From positions 9,044,078-9,108,077 of the forward strand of contig CM042088.1 in NCBI GenBank assembly GCA_023512835.1: DNA of 64,000 nucleotides. Reading direction: 5' to 3'. Shown here piece by piece: positions 46,906 to 57,287 of the stretch. A model generated the notes under the pieces. It made no database searches and was not told where the DNA came from. It saw only the letters and a program-made list of their open reading frames with translations. The stretch comes from Taxillus chinensis (Eukaryota > Streptophyta > Magnoliopsida > Santalales > Loranthaceae). The stretch's first letter is position 1; the number at the start of each line of letters is the position of its first letter. The position numbers and the translations under genes are program-made.

Positions 46906-47780
46906 TTAATCTTCTTTGTGTTTCAAAGAAGTGGGTTTAAAATCATCATTCATCAAAATTTTATGCATGCAAATCCCTGGACTAATACCCCTAATGTCTT
47001 CAATGTTCCATCCTAGGGCCTTTTTGTGTTTCCTAAGGACTTCTAGCAATTGAGTACACTCCACATCATTCAAATTAGAAGCAACAATGACAGGGAATTG
47101 ATTTGTAGAGTCTAGAAATTCGTACCTTAGGTGTCCAGGCAGCTCCTTCGGTTCCGGAGCTGGAGGCACGTCATCTTCTTTCTCCTTCTCGGCTTGCTCC
47201 AGAGAGTTTGTAGTTTGCTCATCTTCCTCAACTGTCAAGTACATCTCTTCATCTTGTTGAGCTTCTATAAGTCAAGGGCTCCATTATTGGTGGTGGTAAT
47301 TTCTTCCGCCAAGTAGTCTTCCACCAATTCCTCAAGGCCTTCAACCCAAAGGCGGTCCTCCTCCTCTTGACCTTGCAAAGCCTTCCCCATGTGGAAGACT
47401 AAGGTCTCCTCATTAATTCTCGAGTTAGCTGCCCTTGAGCAACATCAATCAATGCACAACCCGTTCGAGAAACGGTCTTCCAAGGAGTAACCGAACTCCT
47501 CTATCTTCTTCCATCTCCAAAACTACAAAGTCCGCTGGAAATATGAAGGAGCCCACTTTAACTAGCACATCTTCAATTATCCCTTCAGGCCTTCCAGTGA
47601 GACCGGTCAAGCAAATTGCAATGATATGGAAGTGGGCTTCATGCCCTTAAGCCCAAGCCGCTTGTACAAAGCAAAGGAGATCAAATTGATGCTGGCCCCT
47701 AAATCACATAGGGCCTCGCTTTGCGTGCATTGCCAATCACACAAGGGAGATTAAAACGCCCAGGATCTTTATGCTTGATG
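46906..47780 (-). pseudogene. Aspartic protease and linker to RT, element G
   Basis: Minus strand LCDLGASINLI (DLGAS at 47691-47705, plus coordinates), LGLKGMKPTSISLQ, then IIEDVLVKVGSFIFPADFVV and LLLGRPFLER. This matches the protease of B in layout. The linker (47244-46906) holds PAPEPKELPGHLRYEFLDST and the RT-entry phrase CTQLLEVLRKHKKALGWNIE. Stops and frameshifts separate the blocks. Confidence 0.82.
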
Positions 47781-48149
47781 GGCAAACTCGTTGAACAACA
47801 CTGCTCACCTCGTTAGTGATTGCCACCATCTCATGATCCCCATATTTCCTCTTCTTCTTCACAAAATCTTTGATGTACTTTCGTACCTAAGCATCCGCTC
47901 CAAAATTTCCACAAATGGAATATTAATCTCAAGCCGCTTGAATAAATTCAGGAAGCGCTCATACTCTTCCTCAACCCTCTAGTTCCTCGGCCTCCGAGGA
48001 AATGGCATAGTAGGCCTGAGCTCTTGCCTCTGTTCTTCAGCTATTCTGTCTTGACTCACTTGTTGGTCCTTCTTTTCTTGCACTCTTTCTTCAGCTTTAT
48101 CTGATTTTCCTTGGTTATCGGCTTCCAAGGGTCTCGCTCTGTTCTTCTG

Positions 48150-49530
48150 GAATTGCCTTCTTCTTAGGCTCTTCAGCCTTCTTTCAATGCCTTCCCGCTT
48201 CTTAGAGTAATAGGCTTGCGGCTCTCCTTGGGGTTCACCTCGGTATCACTTGGAAAAGATTTAGATGAGACTCCTTGATTTACATTCTGAGCCAAACTCA
48301 CAAGCAGCTTTTCTATATTCTTCATTGAAGATTCTATGGTGACTACCCTTTCCTCCAAATTATCCTCTCTTTTGGTTGGCTATCCACATTCGATATACCC
48401 TTCCTCTTTGCTATTGAGGTTGAGGCCGTTTTCGCTCGAATCCTGGAGGTGGGTGTAAATAATTATCCGTAGCATACGGATTCTCGCTTCATCCCTGGGG
48501 GGTACATATTTGTACTTGAAATGAGGTATCTCCCCCTCGATTCTGGTTTCTCTGAAATGGCCGAGACTGCTGCTTGGTTCCGGTTGTACCCTTGTTGTTG
48601 TTGTTGAGGATAAAATTGCCGCTTCGATACAAGCCCTTTCCTCCAACATAATTTGCTTCTTCAACTCCACTCCAGCCCTGCCGCCATCGGTAAAGCTTGT
48701 TGTGATCCTTCAACTTTAAGAGCCAATACTTCCATGCCTTTCACTAAAGCTTGAATCTGTGTTTGCATATCATTGGAAGAATTATCAACCGATGCTATCT
48801 TCTCCCTTGGCTTTGAAGTACGCACATTAGACCACCGCCAATCGGCTAATGACGGCCTCTCCAAGAGCTCTCTCGTGCGTCAGGCTCTAGATTCATCAAG
48901 CATCCTCCATGAGTCGCATTCACCTTGTCTTGTGAGTGGGACCGAAGACCTGTGTAGAAAGATTCAATTTGAATCCACTGGGGTCTTCCATGATCAGGGC
49001 ATCTTCTCACTAAGTCTTTGAAACGCTCCCAAGCTTCATGAAGAGTCTCCATCTCATCTTGCCTGAATCTGCTAATCTCCCCTCTCGAGCCGGGATCACC
49101 TTGGAAGGAGGGAAGTACTTTGACATGAACTTCGTCTGCATCTCCTCCCAAGTGTTGATTGAACCTCCTTGGCAGATCGTTGAACCAGCCAAGAGCTCTA
49201 TCCCTTAAAGAGAAAGGGAAAAGCCTTAGCTTTATTGCCTCCTCCGATACATTGTTGATCTTTATGGTGTCACACATCTAGTAGAACCTCATCAAATGCT
49301 GGTGTGGATCATCCACTGCTGTTCCTCCAAACGTGTTGTTGCTCACCATGTTGATCAACGACGACTTCAGTTCAAGCTATTTGCTTGGACTCTTGTCTGC
49401 CGAATCCCCAGAATAATGGTCCGACATCATTGGCCTAGCATAATCTAAGAAGGTTCTGGGCATAAACCGATTACCCTCTTCTTCCTGGATATTGGCCATT
49501 GTAATTGGCCCCTCCTTGCGGCGCACCACC
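48150..49530 (-). pseudogene. Gag, element G
   Basis: From about 49500: MANIQEEEGNRFMPRTF, LELKSSLINMVSNNTFGG, DPHQHLMRF, then an open frame (49277-48846) with AIKLRLFPFSLRDRALGWFN, ETLHEAWERFKDLVRRCPDH and FYTGLRSHSQDKVNATHGG. These are the gag core blocks of Athila/Tat elements. The C-terminal part has NRGGDTSFQVQICTPQG and a segment like that of B (IEKLLVSLAQNV, then ITLRSGKALKEG). Multiple stops and shifts. Confidence 0.85.
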
Positions 49531-49880
49531 ATCAGGCCTTAAATTTGCCATCAATTCACCTACTGAATGCTCTAAGCCTTGCAGTGCTTCTTCACCTCAC
49601 GTGTTGCTTCCCTAGTCGCTTCTACGACGAGCTCTGAACAATCTTTCAGGTTCCCGATTAAATGGTATAAACTCCTGTCTTGGCATGCACAACTAGGAAT
49701 TCCTCAAACACTTGGTGTATGTTCCTGTAAAACAACAAGAACACACCCAAGAGCCCGAACAATGCAAAATAAACAAATAAAGAACACAATATAACAAAAA
49801 ATAAAAGACAAAATAAAACACCAAGATCGGAATTCAAACAATTTCACTCAATGTTGATTTCTAAAGCTAGTTAACCGTTG

Positions 49881-49899
49881 AATCCCGACAACGGCGCCA
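49881..49899 (-). other. Primer binding site of element G
   Basis: Minus strand TGGCGCCGTTGTCGGGATT, 3 nt inside the 5' LTR. It matches the tRNA-Asp-type site (TGGCGCCGTTGCCGGGGAT) usual in Athila elements with two differences. Confidence 0.85.
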
Positions 49900-49902
49900 A
49901 TT

Positions 49903-51367
49903 TGATGAACGGGTATTTCGTGAGCGAAACCCAATTTGACGAACGGGTATTTCTAATGCTAAATAGAATAGCGACAAGAAAGGGGTCGATCCCACAGAGA
50001 TTACCAAGTTATCTAGCTTTAACTCAAATCACCAAATTAATCTTGCTTAAAACAATGTCTTGGCAAAAATGAATTCTTTTTATAACTAAAGATCTAGTTT
50101 TTATTTGGTTTTTTGAATAAACAAAGAAAGCAAATTGATTTTAGGATTAAGATTCAAGGATTAAAGACATCTAGGGTCACAATTTCACCTCCCTATGTTA
50201 TCTCTACTGGTTCATGGTATTAGGGTTGTCCGATTGAAAACATGTTAAACATAAGCCAAGGACAACAAATGGTCATTGAGGTCCTTTTAAGAGTTGTATG
50301 CCAGAATGGTCATCTAAACACACAAACATGCAAAGCCAATAAATCATACTTGCAAAAGGATAATGATCACACCAATTACAAATAAGTTATGAATCTCAAT
50401 CCGCCCCAGACTAGGGCTAAGAATACCAAGGTGTACATCCAAAGATAGAAATTAAGAACAGATTCATAAAACATGCAAAACTCAATCATCCAAACCAATA
50501 TTCATAAACACAAGACAAGAACAAGGGGGCTACATTGCTCCCCTAGATTATAAGAACTACTCACGCATGATTACAAGCAAAACCATAGCAAAGAGCTAAA
50601 CATCTTCTTCTAATCCACGCGCGCAACAAGGCTTCAAATCCAGGCTCCAAAATCCGCGACGGCTGCTGCGACGGCTGCTCTCCTAGGTCAAGGAGCAACC
50701 TCCAAATCGTGAAGCCTCTCTCTCTCTAAAAACGTGTAGGGGGTCTAGGATGTCTAGCAGGGGGCGTGGAGGCTTTATTTATAGAGGTTGGATGGGCTTT
50801 GAGGTGTGTACCCTAGCCCATCTATCAAAACGACGTAGTTTTGATAAGTGACACTCCAAACTTTAAAATCTCTATCTTCCATCCAGAATTTGGACATGGG
50901 CCTTCAAGAACAAATGATCAGCATGGAAAAACGATAGGATCGGTCCAAAAATATCTCTGCACGTCAATTTGCACGTGATATGGTGAATTCACGTGCAGCT
51001 CCAAATCAGCTCAAACTTCTCCCCAAGCTTCCTTGCATCCTGTAGAGGCCTGAGAAGCAAAAATAGGCTTGCACGTGAAATGGGTGAATTCACGTTCAGC
51101 TCCAAATGCTCTGAAATTTCTGTGGTAGGTAGAGGACATCATTCTAAGCAACTTTTGTTCTTGCATGCCAATTGTTTAAGGCCATCTACTATGTCAAAAG
51201 TGAGCTCCAAAATCTACCAAAATAGTTTAAAAACGCATGTATTTGCAAATAGCATCTTCCTAGGGGTTAGAACAAATATATATGATATATGAAGCAATAA
51301 GGCTCTAATCATGCTCTTAAATATCCTAAATAAACACTAGAATAATGGCATAAAATGCACGTTATCA
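49903..51367 (-). repeat. 5' LTR of element G
   Basis: 1465 bp. Minus strand starts TGATAACGTGC and ends CCCGTTCATCA. Compared with 38052-39557 it lacks about 70 bp near the inner end, where GACGAACGGGTATTTC is partly duplicated. TATA at 50776-50783; CACGTG at 50972, 50990 and 51072, the fourth mutated to CACGTT. Confidence 0.9.
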
Positions 51368-52053
51368 ATGACTACATCGTTGCCCGATCTCCCTCTCTCT
51401 AGCGTGCGGGGACCACGCCGTCCCTTGTCTTCATCCTCGGCGCGCAACCACGCCGCCGGTGCGCAATGGTCACACCGTTCCCCTCGCCTGCGCACGGCAC
51501 ACCATCGGTTCGGATACGGCCACCGCAGATCCGTCCTCTCCGGGCCGGCATCCGGCGAGCTCGACATCGCGCTCTACAAGGACGGCGGCGCCACCGTCGC
51601 ATCCTCCCTCCACGTCCGGACGATGTATATTGATTTACCAAAAGATATACATATATTTATACACATACAAATACATATGTATGCAAATAGTTTCAACCTA
51701 ACCCTCAAATTTTGCGTTCATACAAAAAGTGAAAATCAAAGAGTCACCTACCTGGAGATTCAAACTTCGAAATAATCAAGAACACAATCGCTTCAAACCT
51801 GTGCTCCTCCTGCCAAGCTCGCGCACGCACACAAATAGGGTTTCTACCTTAGTTCTCTTATTTATACTACCTTATAATAATAATAATAATAAAGTCTTAA
51901 TATTAAAATACGTGGATTAAAGATAATCACATAATAATAGACTCAAATAGATATTCCCAACTCTAATACTAATTATTATAGGAACAACCCAAATATTTAA
52001 ATAATTATATTAATAATATTAACTTCCAACCTCACACAGTACGGGTCTTTATA
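51368..52053 (-). repeat. 5' LTR of element D, right piece
   Basis: Continues the LTR interrupted at 38051 (first 5 bases are the duplicated ATGAC) and ends ACGGGTCTTTATA. Then GCGGC, the duplication of D. Homologous to 31120-31802. Confidence 0.9.
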
Positions 52054-53635
52054 GCGGCGATGGCAGAAATTTGGGCGCTTTGGGCTTGGGCGTGACGGTC
52101 CAACTGGGCAGAGAGCATAGTATCGGAGTGGACCATGCCAAAAGAGGCACGTCCAAGCGCCAACTCTGGAGCTTTAGAGGACTCCCCTGTAGGAACTGGT
52201 GCAGGTGTGCGCTGAGCAGAGGAGTCAGCAGGAGTGGAGGGGACGTCAGCAGCAGCAGAGGGGGTGTCCGGAGTAGCAGAGGCATCTGGAGCAGCAGAGC
52301 CACTTTGACCAGAGAGGTCAACAACAGGGATGGCGGCGGCAGGAGAGGCGGACCTAGCCTCAATAGGGGAAGGAACCCATTCGTCAGGGGCAGGTCCGGA
52401 GGTAACAGCAAAGGAAATGTCTGGAATGTTGGCCGACGTAAGGAAACTATGGTCCAAGTTCCAGACGACCATTTCCTCAAGCGACTTGGTATGACATGCA
52501 TAGAACACCTTGAGGTCGTTGTCAGGAACAAAGGTGGTACAGGCCAGGCTAAAACGGAACCAAAGGTCCGTTAAGGTGTCAGCGGGGAGATGGTCGAGGT
52601 AGTCCCGGGGTTGAGGAAGTGGAGGCAAAGGAGCTTCCAAAATAGATTCTGAGACATCAGCGACTGCAGTGGCAACAGTAGTAACAATAGCGGAAGTAGA
52701 GGGAGTGGGGACATCCGCAGCAAAAGGGGCTGGGGAAACAGCCGGAGGTAGACTTGGCTGAGATGGTCCCGCAACCTCGGAGGGGTCGGCAGAGATGCTG
52801 TGCTGGGAGGCTCGAGAGAAGGATGGTGCAGCAACGGACTGAATCCAGGAGGACCGGTGAGTAGAGCTGACTTCGAGGGCACGACTGTCGGAGGGGTTAC
52901 CAACCGAACTGCCTTGTTGTTCCGAGGCGGGAAGAAAGCGGAGAGCAGCAGAAGGACGGCGGGCGATCATGTTCCCATCAGGCATAAAATGGCGGAGATA
53001 GTAAGCCCGAGGGAAGGGGATAGTATCATATCTGGTGAAATGGACCAGATGTAGATCCCGGAAGACAATGCTGAGAATCCACCCGAAGGAGTGGTTCTTT
53101 GGACCGTTCTTCAGTAATCGGAACAAGAATGCCCCCAAGTCTATTGGGAGACCCTCAAAAACTCTGTACATAGCCAATAGAAGGTCGTACGAGATGGAGT
53201 CCAGAGCTGTTGTATGAGCCAATAGGCACCGGCTCAGTATGGTCGCCATACATCGGTAGCGACCTTGGGAGGACTTCACCTTATTGTATTCCTTCATTTT
53301 ATAAGAGCAGCCCATGGAAGAAGCCATTGTCTCAGCATCCGGGCGCTGAGGATCACCGGGGGGAAGATTGAGAGCGGCACGGAGGACGGTGGGGGTGATT
53401 ATTATGGATTCACCCCGGACGTAGGAGATGATAGAGTCGATGGTGTAGCGGATCCGTTGGTAGAACTCAAGAATGTCGTCGATAAAAAGATCGACAGGGT
53501 TGGAAACAAGTTCAAAATGTGGGAGGCTTCCAAAAGGGGGCGTAGTTCGAAAAACCAAGCTGGAGGATCGGAAATTGCAGGGCAATCGACTAGATGGCCG
53601 AGGTTTATGCCGGAAAGTGAGAGCTTGGGTGCCAT
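52054..53635 (-). pseudogene. PTPD ORF of element E, interrupted by element D
   Basis: On the minus strand the likely start ATG is 53635 (MAPKLSLSGINLG, PAISDPPAWFFELRPLLEAS). The frame then shifts by about one base near 53515 into an open frame of some 490 codons: NPVDLFIDDILEFYQRIRYT, SYVRGESIIITPTVLRAALN, CLLAHTTALDSISYDLLLAM, GLPIDLGAFLFRLL. EFY, VRG and the LPxDLG-like blocks fit the plant transposon-protein domain. The C-terminal half is Ser/Pro/Ala-rich. The frame runs to the D insertion; beyond D, at 29795, it ends after about eight codons. Function unknown; this is the longest preserved ORF among the mobile elements. Confidence 0.7.
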
Positions 53636-53745
53636 TGCAAGGTAGAGGAAAAGGGTAAGGAATGAGGAAGGTGGGTCTAAGAGATCGGAAGAGCGACGAG
53701 GTTTTAGGGATTTAGAAATGTAAACTCACACGGTGTGAAAATCCG

Positions 53746-53753
53746 ATATATAA
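53746..53753 (-). promoter_or_regulatory. TATA-like box before the PTPD ORF of element E
   Basis: TTATATAT on the minus strand, about 115 bp before the ATG at 53635, followed by a pyrimidine-rich leader. Confidence 0.4.
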
Positions 53754-53759
53754 GACCGA

Positions 53760-54479
53760 GTCGGTAGTTGCCAGCTGATATTGGGATTAAGTGAAATGAA
53801 TAGTGATCCGCCTGACAAGCTGATGTCATTTATCTTGATACTTGAGCGCCTCCAAATGTAAAGATGACGTGGAGGCCGTAGAAACAAGTATTCATAACAG
53901 CTGTATTCGTTCCTCCGGAAATTGCTTGTCTCGAGACTTGCATTTTAAATAGACCATCATTATTCCTCCTCAAAAACACGCAATAAGACTTGAGTATTTC
54001 AAGAGTCTAGAGGAAATGAACCGACGATCATCCGGATGAAAAATAATCCGTAGAAGTATATCCGGATGAGCAATAGAGTGTGTCTGAAAAAAAAAACAGA
54101 GTGTGATAAGAGAGAAAGGGATTCCTTTGCTAGCTTGAAGTTGAAGAAGAACGAAGTACCACAACACTTCATATCCGAGACTTCAGACAAGATATGTCGG
54201 TGAGACTGTAAAGTGAATCGGAACCTGTAGCTGCATGAAGATAAACTAAAAGAAACACAGAGCCTTGACAGGTTGGGATTATTACGGATGTAAACAGATA
54301 TGAAACGGTAACATAATCCGAACTAATGAAAAAGGCAGAACTCATGCATTGAAAATGAACGCTAGACACATACAAACGAATGACTAAATCAATAGTACTG
54401 AAAAATAAGCATGTGTCCGATAAGAAACACATAAGTTCACATTAGTCAACATAGTGAAACCATCATGCTGAACATTGTA
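53760..54479 (-). other. Element E internal region upstream of the PTPD promoter
   Basis: No recognisable protein domain; AT-rich, several short frames only. It could be the leader of the cargo unit or leftover F-family sequence. Confidence 0.35.
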
Positions 54480-55400
54480 GCCAAGATAAATAAACAATAT
54501 ATGGATTACTCGTAGATACACAGGGTTGAAGACTCAAAGATTTAAAGTTCAGTCAGGTGGAGAGCAGCATCTTGAAGACTCAAAGACTTGCAGACTCGAA
54601 GACCAGTTGGGTGTAGAGTGGCAGTGTCGTAGAGTCGAAGATCTCAGGGTCAAAGCTCGCAGGGTCGAAGATTGAATGGAAGACCCGTTGCCGAGAATAA
54701 AGACTCGTTGATATGAACAGATGATTAGCTAAGGTAGAATGCGATTGTTGTTGGCTCGAAGCTAGAGATTTGATGATTCGAAGACTCATAGAGTGAAAAG
54801 TCAGTGAGCGCGGTTTTAACCTAGATTCGACGTCTAAGAGTAGAAGAATTGGAAGATCAATTCAAAGTTTGAAGGCTCGAAGGCACCAACTCGAAGATTC
54901 GAAGTTAAAGACTCGAAGGTCGTAGCATGTGTACCTGAAGAAGTATTAGCGAAGCTACGAGACATACATCTTCAAGGCTATGGCTAATCGAAGGAGAGAA
55001 ACACACTGAAGGCCGCCGTTTTAGTAAGTTATCTCTTAGACAACGTCTTTGGGCACACTAAGTACTGGAAAACATGTGAATGTCATCTGAGGCCAATTTA
55101 ACATGTTTCAACGATAGTGATCAGAAGCTGAAATATGCTTAAGCCTAGTAGAAGAGTTTCTTACTACGACTGTCCTATAAAAGTAAGGAAGATGCCATAC
55201 TTCAAGTGTGTCGAATATTACGAATACAAGAAAGGTATCTATAACGATATAAAAGAGACAAGGAGTAGTTTTGTACGGAATACACACAAAGAGAGGAAGA
55301 TTGTAATCAAGATAACATTGAGTTAATCTATCTTCATTCCTCATACATTCAACGAACAGATTGTGAGTTTGAGAGTACAGATAACGTTCCGTATTTGGGA
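54480..55400 (+). repeat. Partial F-family LTR inside element E
   Basis: The reverse complement matches 25085-26100 of F, including the block around TAAGCATATTTCAGC and AGTACTTAGTGTGCCC and the GACTCGAAG-type array. The part matching F's left end is absent. It separates the gag remnant of E from its PTPD unit. Confidence 0.6.
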
Positions 55401-55431
55401 CCGACTTCCCTCATAGAGGATTGTCGGTTTA

Positions 55432-55875
55432 TCCTAGACGCTTTGTTGTCGTGCGGCCTTGGATGTCCGTGAAAGCTTCGGAGTCTAAAGATGATGTAAC
55501 ATATGCCGTAGCCTTTTCGTTAGCACACTACCAGGCTCTTTCATCATTGGTGAGTTCAGCATCGGTCTTTGGTCTTCTAACTCCATGTTCTCCGATTGTC
55601 ATTGGAGTGGGTATCTCCCGATGAAGACATAGCCACATGAGATGATCATGGCAAACCATGAACATTCTCATGCGAGCTTTCCACTGGGGGAGAAAAGCTC
55701 AGGTGTGAACTTTGGCAGTTTGGTCGAATGAAACCGAACTCCGTGGTTGTGTAGCAGCGGCAACAGCAGGTTAAGGTGGATCAACATTTTCACTGCTGGT
55801 TCGATTGGGGAGGGGCTCTTGTGCACCTCCGGAGTTCAGGCAAGTGTTGAATAGCATACTGCTTTCTTCGGCCAT
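55432..55875 (-). pseudogene. Copia-type gag remnant, element E
   Basis: Starts at ATG 55875 (MAEESSMLFNTCLNSGGAQE) about 45 nt from the primer binding site. After frameshifts it reads WKARMRMFMVCHDHLMWLC, then KTDAELTNDERAW and ANEKATAYVTSSLDSEAFTD. The W..RM..F, W...NEKA and AL/SL.SE pattern is the UBN2-type gag of Ty1/copia elements. It breaks off at the F-family sequence. This is the main evidence that E's LTR framework is copia. Confidence 0.65.
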
Positions 55876-55920
55876 GGTTGAGAGAGAAAGAGTGGGATCT
55901 ACTTTGAGCAGGTAAAACTT

Positions 55921-55932
55921 GCTCTGATACCA
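55921..55932 (-). other. Primer binding site of element E
   Basis: Minus strand GTGGTATCAGAGC lies 4-5 nt inside the right LTR, a perfect initiator-Met-tRNA site, typical of copia elements. It marks this LTR as 5'. Confidence 0.85.
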
Positions 55933-55937
55933 CTTTT

Positions 55938-57287
55938 TGGTCCCTGGAAGCCTAGAGGGGGGTGAATAAGCTTTTATCTAAACTCTTTACTAACTCTTTT
56001 GGCACAGCACTTATCTGGTTAAAAGATAGAATCAATGCGGAAGACAACCAGATAGTGGAAGTATTTTGTTTTATTATCAAAGGATAAGTACAATACAATA
56101 GAAACAGATTAAAGCTTGTAAAGCTTTTCAGTCTACTGCAAGACTCTCTTACACTCTGTTTACAAAATGACTCACACACTAGCCTATTACAAAACTCACG
56201 AACAGCAACAAGTACACACTATTATTACAAGGTTTACATTATATATATAACACATCTAGAGACAGTCTTAAAAATTGTTGTTCCGGACTATGTGCATATT
56301 TACTATTCCTCGAAATTCTCTCTGCCTTGAATTCTGCGGATGTGAAGCTCAAGGTCTTGGGTTTGCAAAGCATAAGTGCATTTGTGAGTTCCCAAGTTCA
56401 GTCAAAGTTGTGTCCACATATCCGAATGATCCACGTGTAAGATGCTTTAGGTTCTTAACAAGTTTATCTTACATCGGGAAGCAGCGAGCTAGTGACTTTG
56501 AATACAAACAGATAAGTTGAAGCAGCGTCTTCCTAAATCTAGTGTAAGGTTCCTTACTCCGTGTTAACTAAGCTCGGATCCTTACTCCGTGTTAGTGATT
56601 GCTTACTCCGTATCAATTCATCTTGGAATCCTTATTCTATATCAGTGCTTCCTTACTCTGTATGAATGAGAAGGTCGGAGTGCTTACTCCGCATGAGTTA
56701 AAGGAACAAATAGCTTACTCCGTATCAACACATCCTTACTCCGCATGAGTAACAGGTTCGGATTCCTTACTCCGCATCTAGTTTCCTTACTCTGTGCGAA
56801 ATAAAGACTCGGGTCCTTATTCCCCATAAGTCGTTCCTTACTCCGCATGTATGGGAGACCCAGATTTCTAACTCTGTGTCTTCTTTTCCTTAGTCCGCTT
56901 GAGTAGAAGACTTAGACTTTTTACTTCGTAATAACTATGACTTACTCCGTGCGACTTGTAGACTAGGATTCTTACTCCGCACTTATTTAACTTAGTCGTT
57001 TAAGATGTTGGGCGCAGTTTCCTTAGTCCGTAGCTTTGGGTGATTAGTTCGCACAATTGATCCTTATTCGGTATGAAGTAAAAACTTGGTTATATACCAA
57101 GTATTTGACGACGTTCACTCTCATCTGGATCAGGATTATTTATCCCGTCCTTAGCTTTGCCCTCACGAGTATAGGTCCGGATTAAGATCATACCTTCTGC
57201 AATAACTTATGATAAAACAACCAAAGTCTCAAGCCAAATTACATAAGGTTTTATTAGCATTATCTAAATTCTGAGTTTGACCCAACA
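55938..57287 (-). repeat. 5' LTR of element E
   Basis: Plus-strand ends TGGTCCCTGGAAGCC and TTTGACCCAACA; 1350 bp. Matches 26681-28027 with many substitutions. Contains the CTTACTCCG array at 56545-57080. Confidence 0.82.

Larger units (their letters stand above)
38052..51367 (-). mobile_element. Element G: full-length Athila-type retrotransposon with accessory PTPD and Ulp1-like protease
   Basis: Its 13.3 kb lie on the minus strand. In order: 5' LTR (51367-49903), tRNA-Asp-type primer site, gag, protease, RT, RNase H, integrase, a spacer with CACGTG motifs, the PTPD ORF, a Ulp1-like protease, a 1.5-kb tail and the 3' LTR (39557-38052). It sits inside the 5' LTR of D with a 1-mismatch duplication. 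LTRs are similar by eye apart from a deletion and small rearrangement at the inner end of the 5' LTR. All ORFs have stops or shifts. Same family as A. Confidence 0.92.
29796..52053 (-). mobile_element. Element D: Tekay/Del-type chromovirus (Ty3/gypsy), with G nested in its 5' LTR
   Basis: The 3' LTR is 29796-31802 (2007 bp). The 5' LTR is 36719-38051 plus 51368-52053, also about 2.0 kb once G is removed. The internal region (31803-36718) has gag, protease, RT, RNase H, integrase and a chromodomain-like C-terminus in the Ty3/gypsy order on the minus strand. The duplication GCGGC is perfect. The coding region has several frameshifts and stops, so D is dead as a source of protein. Confidence 0.92.
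26681..57287 (-). mobile_element. Element E: copia-like LTR retrotransposon carrying PTPD and Ulp1-like cargo
   Basis: LTRs at 26681-28027 (3') and 55938-57287 (5') are related along their length but clearly diverged, so E is old. An initiator-Met-type primer site adjoins the right LTR and a polypurine tract the left. From 5' to 3' on the minus strand the internal region has a copia-type gag remnant, a partial F-type LTR, a PTPD ORF, element D and a Ulp1-like protease remnant split by a TRIM. No copia protease, integrase or RT is visible. Flanking 5-mers (ATTGT and TTACA) do not match, so one end may be rearranged. Confidence 0.7.

Noticed and set aside
5580..51367. Endogenous pararetrovirus
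   Set aside because: No movement protein or coat-RT layout; all pol regions are LTR-flanked gypsy-type with integrase.
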